Notes under the pieces: model-generated
What the model was told of the DNA's origin: nothing
The model's database searches: none
What the model saw: only the letters and a program-made list of their open reading frames with translations
Translations under genes and position numbers: made by a program
Shown here: one piece after another, positions 46,083 to 55,010 of the stretch
Layout of the letters: each line of letters opens with the position of its first letter
Position numbering within the stretch: the stretch's first letter is position 1
Source: Rhodoferax sp.
GTDB taxonomy: Bacteria; Pseudomonadota; Gammaproteobacteria; Burkholderiales; Burkholderiaceae_C
Assembly (NCBI RefSeq): GCF_030697375.1
Contig: NZ_JAUYQD010000038.1
Coordinates: 1 to 64,000 of the forward strand
DNA: 64,000 nt
Direction of reading: 5' to 3'

Positions 46083-46688
46083 ATGAACCGTTGGCTTTCC
46101 ACGCGGCTTGCAAAACCGGCTTGGTTTGGTGCCGCATTATTACCCGCACTCTGGTTGTTGCTTGCCGCATTGACAGACCAATTGGGAGCCAATCCTGCTG
46201 AGGCCTTGATACGTGCCACGGGTGACTGGACGTTGCGTATGCTGTGTGTCGTGCTGGCGATTACCCCCGTGCGGGTGACGTTTGGCATGCCAGTATTGGC
46301 CCGCTTTCGAAGGATGGCGGGGCTATTTGTGTATTTCTATGTTGTGTTGCACTTGCTGGCCTACAGTGGTTTTGACATGGGTTTTGACGTAGCCGATATT
46401 GCCAAAGACATCGCCAAACGCCCCTTCATTCTGGTGGGCTTTAGCGCTTTCGTGCTGCTTACCCCTCTGGCGTTAACCTCCTTCAATCGGGCGATTCGGG
46501 CGCTTGGGGGGAGGCGTTGGCAGGCTTTACATCGCCTGATTTATGCCATTGCGCTGCTGGCGTTATTGCATTTTTTTTGGATGCGGGCGGGGAAAAACAA
46601 CTTTGCAGAGGTCGCTGTATACGCTGCCGTCATTGGTACCCTATTGGCCTGGCGGATAGCGAAAAATTTGAGGGAAAAGTCCTCCTAG
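46083..46688 (+). CDS. msrQ: Haem-binding membrane subunit MsrQ
   Basis: This 201-aa protein has about six helices of the ferric-reductase-like YedZ/MsrQ family (ALLPALWLLLAALTDQLG, LFVYFYVVLHLLAYSGFDM, LHRLIYAIALLALLHFFWM) with haem-ligand histidines in the second and fifth of these. It passes quinol electrons to MsrP. The ATG at 46083 is 20 bp past the msrP stop; a GTG at 46065 is an equally weak alternative start. Confidence 0.93.
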   Translation: MNRWLSTRLAKPAWFGAALLPALWLLLAALTDQLGANPAEALIRATGDWTLRMLCVVLAITPVRVTFGMPVLARFRRMAGLFVYFYVVLHLLAYSGFDMGFDVADIAKDIAKRPFILVGFSAFVLLTPLALTSFNRAIRALGGRRWQALHRLIYAIALLALLHFFWMRAGKNNFAEVAVYAAVIGTLLAWRIAKNLREKSS

Positions 46689-46794
46689 CCCGCGAATTTA
46701 TTGCGTAGACAGCTATATAAATAGTAGCGTATATGCATTGCTGCACTGGTTCCAGAATGTGGCAGATGGTTTGCTTCAAGAAAGGACGCAGGTC

Positions 46795-46950
46795 TTACCT
46801 GGGGACGACCGGAGTTACGTCAGAGTTGGGCTTGGCGGGCGTGGTTTTGGCAGGCAAATACAGTGGGCCTGTCTGCCCGCATCCTGACAGATTGAGCATG
46901 CCAGCGCCAAGGATAAGTGCAGTGACTAAAATTTGCTTTGTAATCAACAT
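46795..46950 (-). CDS. lptM: LptM/YifL-type small lipoprotein
   Basis: This 51-aa protein has a signal peptide and lipobox LSGC (residues 22-25), followed by the family signature [11 protein letters not shown]. LptM is an outer-membrane lipoprotein that assists disulfide-correct assembly of the LptDE lipopolysaccharide translocon. It is divergent from cyaY with 12 bp between start codons, the usual arrangement; the lysA gene that commonly follows lptM is absent here. An alternative open frame on the plus strand over the same bases lacks any family feature. Confidence 0.9.
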   Translation of the reverse strand: MLITKQILVTALILGAGMLNLSGCGQTGPLYLPAKTTPAKPNSDVTPVVPR

Positions 46951-46962
46951 GGTGAAATTGTA

Positions 46963-47292
46963 ATGACCGACTCAGAATTTTTGGATCGTGCGGAAATCCT
47001 GCTCAAAACTATTGAAGCCAGCTGCGACTCGATCAATGATGAGAGTGATGCAGATGTGGACAACCAGCGCGTAGGCAGCATGGTCACCCTGACATTTTCC
47101 AATGCTAGCCAAATTATTATTAATTTGCAGAAACCACTGCATGAAGTCTGGATGGCAGCCAAGTCGGGTGGATACCACTACCGGTGGACCGATAGTCAAT
47201 GGCAAGACACCAAAGGGCAGGGTGAGTTTTTTGCAGAACTCACCCGCAATGCCAGTGCCCAAGCCGGGCAGGCGCTTCAGTTTCGTGCGTGA
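46963..47292 (+). CDS. cyaY: Frataxin-like iron-sulfur assembly protein CyaY
   Basis: This 109-aa frataxin homologue has the acidic first helix ([20 protein letters not shown]), the strand [21 protein letters not shown] with the family tryptophan in [14 protein letters not shown], and a C-terminal helix. CyaY regulates iron supply to IscS-IscU. It directly abuts the convergent mrcA stop codon with no spacer. Confidence 0.95.
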   Translation: MTDSEFLDRAEILLKTIEASCDSINDESDADVDNQRVGSMVTLTFSNASQIIINLQKPLHEVWMAAKSGGYHYRWTDSQWQDTKGQGEFFAELTRNASAQAGQALQFRA

Positions 47293-49746
47293 TCAGTTTT
47301 TGAAGAGATCCAGAATTTTTTTCTTTTCGTCTGCAGCTGGTAGTGCTTGAGACGTAGGATCAGCCTTGGCTTCCAATCCCAGCCCAGAGACGCCTGCCCC
47401 CTTGGCAAATTCATCGAAGTACCATTCGCCACGGACATGCACCACGCCTTCTGGTGCAGCCGGTTCGTTTACAGGAGCGTTTCTGAGCGCGGTTTCCATG
47501 AAGCTGATCCAGACGGGTAGGCTCAGACCGCCGCCTGTTTCACGGTCGCCGAGCTTGCGCGGGGTGTCGTAGCCTATCCATGTCACTGCGGTGAGGGTTG
47601 GCTGGTAGCCCGCAAACCAAGCGTCCATGGAGTCGTTGGTGGTGCCGGTTTTTCCGTAGATGTCGGGGCGTTTCAAGGTCGCTTGGGCACGTGCTGCTGT
47701 GCCAGAACGTGTGACTTCTTGTAGCAAACTCGTCATCAAGAATGCATTGCGTGCGTCAATCGCGCGTTCCGAGTCATCCAGAGCTGGTGCTTGTGATTGC
47801 ACCAACACTTTGCCACGTTGCTCACTTACTTTGGAAACCAGCCAAGGATTAACGCGGTAGCCCCCATTGGCAAAGACGGAGTAACCTGTAGCCATTTGCA
47901 TTGGCGTGACGGCGCCCGCGCCCAAAGCCATGGTGAGGTAGGGTGGATGCTTTTCCGCTTCGAAACCAAATCGGGTGATCCATTCTTGTGCATATTGGGT
48001 CCCTATGGATTGCAAGATCTGGATGGAGATCATGTTTTTCGATTTCGCCAGACCCCGCCGAAGTGACATGGGGCCTTCGAACGTTCCGTCATAGTTTTTG
48101 GGCTCCCAAGGCTGTCCACCGGTGACTCCAGCGTCAAAGAACAAAGGCGCATCGTTAACCACGGTGGATGGAGTAAAACCCTTCTCCAGAGCCGCTGAGT
48201 AGATAAAAGGCTTGAAACTGGAGCCTGGTTGCCGCCATGCTTGCGTGACGTGGTTGAACTTGTTTTTCGCAAAATCGAATCCCCCGACCAATGCTTTGAT
48301 GGAGCCATCGCGTGGATCGATGGCGACAAAAGCACCTTCAACCTCAGGCAACTGGGTAATTTCCCAGCCTCCTTTTGTCGTTTTGCTGACACGAATCACT
48401 GCCCCCCGTCGAATTTTGATGTTGGGTGGCGCCTTATCTGAAAGGCCCGATTGCGCAGGCTTGAGTCCGTCCCCAGTAATCTCCAGTGTCTCCCCATTTT
48501 GTCGAACGGCTTTGATTTTCTTGGTATCTGCTTCCAGTACCACGGCTGACATTACGTCACCGTTGTCAGGGTGTTCGTCCAGTACTTCGTCAATCGCGTC
48601 GTCAGTCTCCTGCGCATTGCCAGGAAGGTTGATGTATTTTTCTGGCCCACGGTAGACTTGGCGACGTTCAAAATCCATGATGCCGCGGCGCAAGGCTTTG
48701 TAGGCAGCATCTTGATCCGATGCCTTTAAAGTGGTTTGCACATCGAGTCCACGGGTGTAAGTTTCATCTCCGTATTGCGCATACATCAATTGGCGCACCA
48801 TTTCGGTGACGTATTCGGCATGTACCTGGCTTGTATGGGCGCTGGTTCTGACCTTCAACTCTTGTTTCTTTGCCTCATCAGCCTCCTGCGCTGTGATAAA
48901 CCCGTTCTCCAGCATGCGGCCAATAATGTGAAGCTGGCGAACTCGCGCTCTTTTGGGGTTAACTATGGGGTTGTAGGCAGAGGGGGCTTTGGGCAGGCCC
49001 GCGAGCATGGCGGCTTCGGCAATCGTGATGTCTTTGAGTGGCTTGCCAAAATAAGTATCCGAGGCAGCCGCGAAACCGTAGGCCCGATTTCCAAGGAAGA
49101 TCTGATTCATGTAAATTTCCAGAATCTGGTCTTTGCTTAGAAGATGCTCCAGCTTAAAGGTCAACAGTATTTCGTAAATCTTCCGCGTAAACGTCTTCTC
49201 TGAGGATAAATACACGTTGCGAGCCACTTGCATCGTGATGGTGGATGCCCCCTGACTTTTTACCCGCCCCACATTGGCAAGACCTGCGCGAATAACACCC
49301 ACATAATCTACGCCACCATGTTGGTAAAAGCGCGAGTCTTCAATGGCCAGAACCGCGTTGGTCATGACCTTGGGAATTTCGCCGATGGGAGCCAGGTTGC
49401 GCCGCTCTTCCCCAAACTCCCCTAGCAGCTCGCCTTCTTCGGAAAATATACGCAAGGGCAACTTGGGTCGATAGTCTGAAAGATCTGAGATGTCGGGTAA
49501 ATTCGGGAAGGCAACTGCCAGGGCCAGTGCAATCACCATGGCCAGAGAAAGCACCCCGGCCAATCCAATTCCGACAGTCCACAAAACTATGCGTACAAGC
49601 CAATGCGGACTCGGGCCGCCTGGGCGCGTTTTGGAGGTGGACTTTTCCGGGGAGGGGGGTGTGGTTGGCATAAAAGGAGTTGATTGGGGTCCGTCAGCAT
49701 TATAAAAACCGGCCGTCTGGTCGCTTACTGGCGCACGCGCTGGCAT
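47293..49746 (-). CDS. mrcA: Penicillin-binding protein 1A, bifunctional peptidoglycan synthase
   Basis: This class A PBP of about 817 aa has a cytosolic tail rich in Pro, one membrane helix (IVLWTVGIGLAGVLSLAMVI), the glycosyltransferase domain with catalytic Glu in EDSRFYQHGG and KDQILEIYMNQIFLG, and the transpeptidase domain with SSFKP (active Ser), SKN and KTGTT boxes. It polymerises and crosslinks peptidoglycan. The start is uncertain: the ATG at 49746 or a GTG at 49767. Divergent from pilM, the standard arrangement in betaproteobacteria and pseudomonads. Confidence 0.95.
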   Translation of the reverse strand: MPARAPVSDQTAGFYNADGPQSTPFMPTTPPSPEKSTSKTRPGGPSPHWLVRIVLWTVGIGLAGVLSLAMVIALALAVAFPNLPDISDLSDYRPKLPLRIFSEEGELLGEFGEERRNLAPIGEIPKVMTNAVLAIEDSRFYQHGGVDYVGVIRAGLANVGRVKSQGASTITMQVARNVYLSSEKTFTRKIYEILLTFKLEHLLSKDQILEIYMNQIFLGNRAYGFAAASDTYFGKPLKDITIAEAAMLAGLPKAPSAYNPIVNPKRARVRQLHIIGRMLENGFITAQEADEAKKQELKVRTSAHTSQVHAEYVTEMVRQLMYAQYGDETYTRGLDVQTTLKASDQDAAYKALRRGIMDFERRQVYRGPEKYINLPGNAQETDDAIDEVLDEHPDNGDVMSAVVLEADTKKIKAVRQNGETLEITGDGLKPAQSGLSDKAPPNIKIRRGAVIRVSKTTKGGWEITQLPEVEGAFVAIDPRDGSIKALVGGFDFAKNKFNHVTQAWRQPGSSFKPFIYSAALEKGFTPSTVVNDAPLFFDAGVTGGQPWEPKNYDGTFEGPMSLRRGLAKSKNMISIQILQSIGTQYAQEWITRFGFEAEKHPPYLTMALGAGAVTPMQMATGYSVFANGGYRVNPWLVSKVSEQRGKVLVQSQAPALDDSERAIDARNAFLMTSLLQEVTRSGTAARAQATLKRPDIYGKTGTTNDSMDAWFAGYQPTLTAVTWIGYDTPRKLGDRETGGGLSLPVWISFMETALRNAPVNEPAAPEGVVHVRGEWYFDEFAKGAGVSGLGLEAKADPTSQALPAADEKKKILDLFKN

Positions 49747-49938
49747 TGTTTCTGGTTGTCGATTCACTATGCGAAACTATGCCATGGGTTCTAATTGGAA
49801 AATAAACGTCTGCTTTTGGCAACGTTTGAAACAGGTTGAAACAGAAAAAACCTTTGCGGGACAATGATCTTACTGATAGCATTGAAGTGAATTCTTAAGT
49901 TTGACCGGTGCTTTATCGGTCTGTTTCAGGGGATAGTT

Positions 49939-51018
49939 TTGATCTCATTGGGGTCGCTTTTTAGTCGCAAGCCAGCACCTATGGTCGGTTTGGATATCAG
50001 TTCCTCTAGCGTGAAGCTGGTGGAGTTGGGCCATGACAAGGCCGGAAATCTCGTTCTTGAGCATTGTGCTATCGAGCCGCTGGAACGAGGGTGGATCACT
50101 GACGGCAACATAGAGAAGTTCGATGAAGTGGCCGATGCACTGCGTCGGCTTGTCAAAAAAAGTGGCACTAAAACCAAAAATGTCGCAATGGCGTTGCCTC
50201 CATCGGCGGTGATTACCAAGAAAATCGTTTTACCCGGTGGTATGTCTGATCAAGAGCTTGAGCAGCAAGTAGAGACAGAAGCCAATCAGTACATCCCATT
50301 TCCACTTGATGAGGTGAGTTTGGATTTTTGCGTCATCGGACCGAGTGCTGCGTCGGCTGGCGATGTGGAGGTGTTGATTGCAGCATCTCGGCGCGAAAAA
50401 GTACAGGATATCCAAGGTTTGGCGGAGGCCGCAGGGTTGACTCCGGTCATTGTCGATGTTGAGTCCTATGCTTCTCGGCTGGCTGCGGGGCGGTTGATTG
50501 AAAACTTGCCAGACAAGGGGGCAGGTTTGATTGTGGCCTTGTTTGAAGTGGGCGCATTGACCACGAGCATGCAGGTCATTCGCGATGAAGAGGTGCTCTA
50601 TGACCGTGACCAAGCATTTGGCGGGGCACAATTGACGCAGTTAATAGTGCGCCAATATGGATTTTCTCAAGAAGAGGCCGAAACTAAAAAACGCAGTGGT
50701 GAGCTTCCAGATGATTATGATTTGTCCGTATTAAGACCTTTTATTGACACCATGGTTCAGGAGTTGGGGCGTGCGCTGCAGTTTTTCTTTACTAGCACTC
50801 CTCACAACAAGGTTGACTACATCATGCTTGCCGGTGGGTCGGCGGCATTGCCGGGTTTAACGGTGGCGGTCACACAGCACACCAGTTTCCCTTGTAGTCT
50901 TCTCAATCCCTTTGATGGCATGGAGATTGGCGATGGTATTCGCCTGAAAAGAATGACGCGTGAGGCGCCTTCCTATCTTACGTCGTGCGGATTAGCCTTG
51001 CGGAGGTTTGTGCAGTGA
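49939..51018 (+). CDS. pilM: Type IV pilus inner-membrane assembly ATPase-like protein PilM
   Basis: This 359-aa actin-like protein of the pilus alignment complex has MVGLDISSSSVKLVELG (phosphate 1 motif), LIVALFEVGALTTSMQVI, and MLAGGSAALPGL near the end. It binds the PilN tail at the cytosolic face. TTG at 49939 is chosen as start because of an AGGGGA site and the family-like ISLGSLFSRK beginning. The stop overlaps pilN (GTGA). Confidence 0.95.
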   Translation: MISLGSLFSRKPAPMVGLDISSSSVKLVELGHDKAGNLVLEHCAIEPLERGWITDGNIEKFDEVADALRRLVKKSGTKTKNVAMALPPSAVITKKIVLPGGMSDQELEQQVETEANQYIPFPLDEVSLDFCVIGPSAASAGDVEVLIAASRREKVQDIQGLAEAAGLTPVIVDVESYASRLAAGRLIENLPDKGAGLIVALFEVGALTTSMQVIRDEEVLYDRDQAFGGAQLTQLIVRQYGFSQEEAETKKRSGELPDDYDLSVLRPFIDTMVQELGRALQFFFTSTPHNKVDYIMLAGGSAALPGLTVAVTQHTSFPCSLLNPFDGMEIGDGIRLKRMTREAPSYLTSCGLALRRFVQ

Positions 51019-51635
51019 TCCTGATCAACCTGCTTCCGCACCGCGAGGTCGCACGTAAGCGGCGTCGCGATTTGTTCAACGTGTCTTTAGGAATTTCAGC
51101 CCTTGTGGGTGGGGCTATAGCTGGGATGGTTTTTTTGTGGTTTCAAACAGCGATATCGGTGCAGCAGGACACCAATGTGGTTTTGGAAACTGAAATCAAG
51201 AAGCTTGAGGGGCAGATCAAGGATATTGCTGGGTTGGAGGCTGAGATTGCGGCGTTGCGTGCACGTCAGCAAGCCGTGGAAGATTTGCAATCTGATCGCA
51301 ATTTGCCAGTGCATCTGTTGACGGAGTTGGTCAATCAGCTGCCGGATGGGGTTTTTATTTCTAAAATGGTCCAGGCTGACCAATTGGTAACCATCAATGG
51401 AACTGCTCAGTCGAATGAGCGAGTATCAGAATTATTGCGCAACCTTGCCACTAATACACCTTGGTTCAGTAAGCCAGATCTCGTGGAAATCGTTGCAGGC
51501 AGCGTTGCGTTGTCGACTAAAGAGCAAAAACGTGTTTCGAATTTTACGATTCGGGTCAAACTTGTGCGAGCAAGTGAGGCGGAAAAGGCGGCAGTTAAGG
51601 CCGAAATTGTTGCAATTGTCGATGGAAAGAAATAA
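51015..51635 (+). CDS. pilN: Pilus alignment protein PilN
   Basis: This 206-aa protein starts at a GTG inside the pilM stop and begins MILINLLPHREVARKRRRDL, the conserved PilM-binding tail. One helix (LGISALVGGAIAGMVFLWFQ), a coiled coil (ETEIKKLEGQIKDIAGLEAE) and a ferredoxin-like periplasmic domain follow. It pairs with PilO. Confidence 0.95.
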   Translation: MILINLLPHREVARKRRRDLFNVSLGISALVGGAIAGMVFLWFQTAISVQQDTNVVLETEIKKLEGQIKDIAGLEAEIAALRARQQAVEDLQSDRNLPVHLLTELVNQLPDGVFISKMVQADQLVTINGTAQSNERVSELLRNLATNTPWFSKPDLVEIVAGSVALSTKEQKRVSNFTIRVKLVRASEAEKAAVKAEIVAIVDGKK

Positions 51636-51646
51636 CAGGATCCCGC

Positions 51647-52321
51647 ATGGCAATGAAGATCCCCAATACAGTTGATGTATCAGCTATTCAAGAGAAAATA
51701 GTTGCGCAGTTTCGCGATCTTGACCCCAAAGATCCTTCCCTATGGCCGATGTTGCCACGAAATGCACTGTTTGTGCTGACTTCCATAGTTATCGTTGGGG
51801 TGCTTTGGTTCGTTTGGCTCAGCGGTTCGCAAGAAATTTTGCAACAGGAGCAAGAAAAGGAAATTAAGTTTCGGGAAGATTACAAAACCAAACTGACCAA
51901 GGCTGTCAATTTGGATGTACTCAAGAAACAGCGCGAACAGGTGCAGCAGTATGTGACACAGCTTGAAAAACAGTTGCCTAGCAAGGCAGAAATGGATGCA
52001 CTGCTTTCTGATATCAATCAAGCGGGTTTGGGGCGGAGTTTACAGTTTGACCTTTTTAGACCAGGTCAAATTGCGGTCAAAGAATATTATGCAGAGTTGC
52101 CTATTGCGATCAAAGTTACCGGAAAATACCACGATATCGGCGCTTTTGCGTCCGATATTGCTAACTTATCTCGTATTGTTACCCTGAATAATTTGACAAT
52201 CATCCCCAAATCGGAAAACACCCTGACTCTGGATTCCACTGCCAAAACTTTCCGTTATTTGGATAAAGACGAAATAAGTTCTCAACGTAAAGCAACTGCA
52301 GGGAAGGGAGTCGCTAAATGA
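51647..52321 (+). CDS. pilO: Pilus alignment protein PilO
   Basis: This 224-aa protein has a cytosolic N-terminus, one helix (ALFVLTSIVIVGVLWFVWL), a coiled coil and a ferredoxin-like domain, forming heterodimers with PilN in the pilus alignment complex. The stop overlaps pilP by 4 bp (ATGA). Confidence 0.95.
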   Translation: MAMKIPNTVDVSAIQEKIVAQFRDLDPKDPSLWPMLPRNALFVLTSIVIVGVLWFVWLSGSQEILQQEQEKEIKFREDYKTKLTKAVNLDVLKKQREQVQQYVTQLEKQLPSKAEMDALLSDINQAGLGRSLQFDLFRPGQIAVKEYYAELPIAIKVTGKYHDIGAFASDIANLSRIVTLNNLTIIPKSENTLTLDSTAKTFRYLDKDEISSQRKATAGKGVAK

Positions 52322-52863
52322 GGCTCTTTTATATTTTTGCGATGGCCTTCGTGCTTGCAATTTTGACTGGCTGTGGGTCTTCTAAAGAAGACGATATTCG
52401 TCAATGGATGGTGGAGGAACGGAATCAAACACGGCCGAAGGTGGCACCTATTCCGGCACCAAAACAGTTTAAGCCAGAGGCTTACACCAATGCTGCGGCA
52501 ATTGAACCGTTCAGTAATCAAAAGCTGACACAAGCTTTAAAGCGAGATTCGTCGCAAGTGGCCGCCAATGGTGCTTTAGTGGCGCCAGAATTGGCACGTC
52601 GGAAGGAGCCTCTGGAGGCTTTTCCGCTTGATGCTATGACCCTGGTGGGCAGTATCCTGAAATCTGGGCAGCCAGTAGCTTTGGTGAAGGTTGATAGTTT
52701 GTTGTACCAAGTAAAGCTGGGTAACTATTTAGGGGAGCACTATGGGCGGGTTACCAAAATTGATGAAACCGAGGTGACTTTGCGCGAAATCGCACAGGAC
52801 GGTGTTGGTGAGTGGGTTGAACGCGTTGCAACCTTGCAATTGCAAGAGGGGACAAAAAAATGA
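52318..52863 (+). CDS. pilP: Pilus assembly lipoprotein PilP
   Basis: This 181-aa lipoprotein (lipobox LTGC near residue 19) has the PilP beta-sandwich end: MTLVGSILKSGQPVALVKVD, GNYLGEHYGRVTKIDETEVT and LREIAQDGVGEWVERVATLQ. It links PilNO to the secretin PilQ. Its stop overlaps pilQ by 4 bp. Confidence 0.96.
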   Translation: MRLFYIFAMAFVLAILTGCGSSKEDDIRQWMVEERNQTRPKVAPIPAPKQFKPEAYTNAAAIEPFSNQKLTQALKRDSSQVAANGALVAPELARRKEPLEAFPLDAMTLVGSILKSGQPVALVKVDSLLYQVKLGNYLGEHYGRVTKIDETEVTLREIAQDGVGEWVERVATLQLQEGTKK

Positions 52864-54974
52864 ATAAGCAAAATCAGCGGGTGTGCCTGCATGTGTGGCA
52901 ATGGTTAGTTTTTCCGGTGATGTTGTTGTTGAGCGTTGCTGTTGGGGCACAGCCGGTTATCGAATCCGTCAGTGGGTCCATTCAAGGTGGGACCGAAATT
53001 GTCCGCATTGATTTGTCGCAGGAATTGAAGGCCGTTCCGACCGGTTTTTCAATACAGTCGCCAGCCCGGATCGCGCTCGACTTTCCAGGTGTTGCAAATG
53101 CCATGGGTCGCTCTACGATTGATATCAACCAGGGCAATTTGAAGTCTGTCAGTGTTGTGCAAGCGGGGGACCGTACCAGAGTGGTTCTTAACTTAAAACA
53201 GTCTGTGGCCTATAAGGCTGAAATTCAAGGAAAATCGTTGTTGGTGGCATTAGAGTCGGCCTCATCTGGCGCGGCAGGCACCACAACTACGCTCACTTTT
53301 GCTGAGAGTCGTAGCAGGGATTCTGCCCCTCTAAAAGATCTGGACTTTCGCCGGACGGCTGAAGGGGCTGGGCGTATTGTGGTGACATTGCCCAACAATC
53401 AGGTGGGTGTTGATATCCGTCAGCAAGGTCAGACTTTGGTGGTGGAGTTTATGAAATCTACGCTTCCTGAAGGTATGCGTCGTCGTTTGGATGTGGGAGA
53501 TTTTGGTACACCTGTGAAATCGGTAACCACAATCCAGTCGGGTGACCGTGTACGCATGGTCATAGAGCCCAGGGGGCAGTGGGAGCACAGCGCCTACCAG
53601 AGCGACGAACAGTTTGTCATTGAAGTCAAAGAGATTAAAGTAGATCCGAAAAAATTAACTCAGGGTGTGGGGTACAACGGGCAAAAATTGTCACTGAACT
53701 TCCAGAACATTGAAGTTCGGTCCTTGTTGCAAGTCATTGCGGACTTTACCAATTTCAACATCGTGACCTCTGATTCAGTCTCGGGCGCTGTAACCTTGCG
53801 CCTACAAGATGTGCCGTGGGATCAAGCATTGGACATCATTTTGCAGGCCAAAGGCTTGGGCATGCGCAAGAGTGGTAACGTTTTGTGGGTTGCACCGAAA
53901 GATGAGATTTCCTCAAAAGAGAAACTTGATTTGGAGGCTGTAGCTGCAGTGCAGAGTCTGGAGCCTTTGCGAACCCAGTCCTTCCAAATCAATTACGCCA
54001 AAGCCGTGGATATTGCAGCGCAACTTACGGCAACAGGCAGTGGCACAACATCCAGCGCACGTTTGTTGAGCGTGCGGGGGAGCGTGATGGCAGAGCCTCG
54101 TACCAATCAGCTTTTTGTGACGGATATTCCAAGCAAATTGGAGCAAGTTCAACAGTTACTCGCAAAGTTGGATGTCGCAGTGCGCCAAGTAATGATTGAG
54201 GCACGAATCGTTGAGGCATCTGATACCTTTGGGAAATCGTTGGGTGTCAAGTTGGGGGGAAATGACCTTCGTGCCCAAAAGGGGGGCGATGGCGGGTACC
54301 AACTTTCTGGGGAGAATCGAGTTGCCTTTGGTTCCAGTTATGCAAATGCCGTTGCGAGCAGCGGAGCAGGCGGAACAAATGACCTTAGTAGTAATTTTGT
54401 CAACCTGCCCGTTGCGGGTGGGGCGACATTTGCGTTGTCAATTTTTAGCTCAGCAGCAAATCGCTTCCTTAATTTGGAAATTTCGGCGCTTGAGGCTGAT
54501 GGTAAAGGGAAGGTTGTATCTAGCCCACGTGTGATTACCGCCGACCAGAATAAGGCTATGATTGAACAAGGAACAGAGTTTCCCTACCAAGTGGCTTCTG
54601 CGAGCGGAGCGACTTCTATAGCCTTCCGTAAGGCATCCTTGAAGTTGGAAGTGACACCACAAATCACCCCTGAGGGCAACATCATTCTCAATTTGGATGT
54701 GAATAAGGACACCAGGGGCATCAATACCTCTGCAGGCTATGCCATAGACACCAAGCACATTCAAACTCAGGTGCTAGTCGAGAATGGTGGTACGGTGGTA
54801 ATTGGTGGAATATTCACTGAGGATCAAGTAAATACTGTAGATAAAGTCCCTTTCTTTGGTGATCTGCCGGGTGTTGGTGTTTTGTTCAGAAGAACGGCAA
54901 CCTCATCGGAGAAGCGGGAAATGTTGGTATTTATTACACCAAAAGTCTTGGGTGATCTCGGGAATGGTCACTAA
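52860..54974 (+). CDS. pilQ: Type IV pilus secretin PilQ
   Basis: This 704-aa outer-membrane secretin has a signal peptide (LVFPVMLLLSVAVGAQP), two AMIN domains that bind peptidoglycan (about 30-130 and 160-260), STN/N0 and N1 domains (LSLNFQNIEVRSLLQVIADF), and the C-terminal secretin barrel (VSSPRVITADQNKAMIEQGT, VIGGIFTEDQVNTVDKVPFF, then RREMLVFITPK-like end). It is the exit channel for type IV pili. Confidence 0.96.
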   Translation: MNKQNQRVCLHVWQWLVFPVMLLLSVAVGAQPVIESVSGSIQGGTEIVRIDLSQELKAVPTGFSIQSPARIALDFPGVANAMGRSTIDINQGNLKSVSVVQAGDRTRVVLNLKQSVAYKAEIQGKSLLVALESASSGAAGTTTTLTFAESRSRDSAPLKDLDFRRTAEGAGRIVVTLPNNQVGVDIRQQGQTLVVEFMKSTLPEGMRRRLDVGDFGTPVKSVTTIQSGDRVRMVIEPRGQWEHSAYQSDEQFVIEVKEIKVDPKKLTQGVGYNGQKLSLNFQNIEVRSLLQVIADFTNFNIVTSDSVSGAVTLRLQDVPWDQALDIILQAKGLGMRKSGNVLWVAPKDEISSKEKLDLEAVAAVQSLEPLRTQSFQINYAKAVDIAAQLTATGSGTTSSARLLSVRGSVMAEPRTNQLFVTDIPSKLEQVQQLLAKLDVAVRQVMIEARIVEASDTFGKSLGVKLGGNDLRAQKGGDGGYQLSGENRVAFGSSYANAVASSGAGGTNDLSSNFVNLPVAGGATFALSIFSSAANRFLNLEISALEADGKGKVVSSPRVITADQNKAMIEQGTEFPYQVASASGATSIAFRKASLKLEVTPQITPEGNIILNLDVNKDTRGINTSAGYAIDTKHIQTQVLVENGGTVVIGGIFTEDQVNTVDKVPFFGDLPGVGVLFRRTATSSEKREMLVFITPKVLGDLGNGH

Positions 54975-55010
54975 CCTTAGCAGACGAAGATGAATTACGG
55001 GATTATAAGA

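Noticed and set aside
46711..46736. Another dispersed repeat copy (GCTATATAAATAGTAGCGTA)
   Set aside because: Matches only the first part of the family with a gap; the GGGGGCTAGAGGCC half is absent.
46733..46963. 76-codon plus-strand frame between msrQ and cyaY
   Set aside because: The minus strand encodes a textbook LptM lipoprotein; the plus frame has no signal or domain and overlaps cyaY's start.
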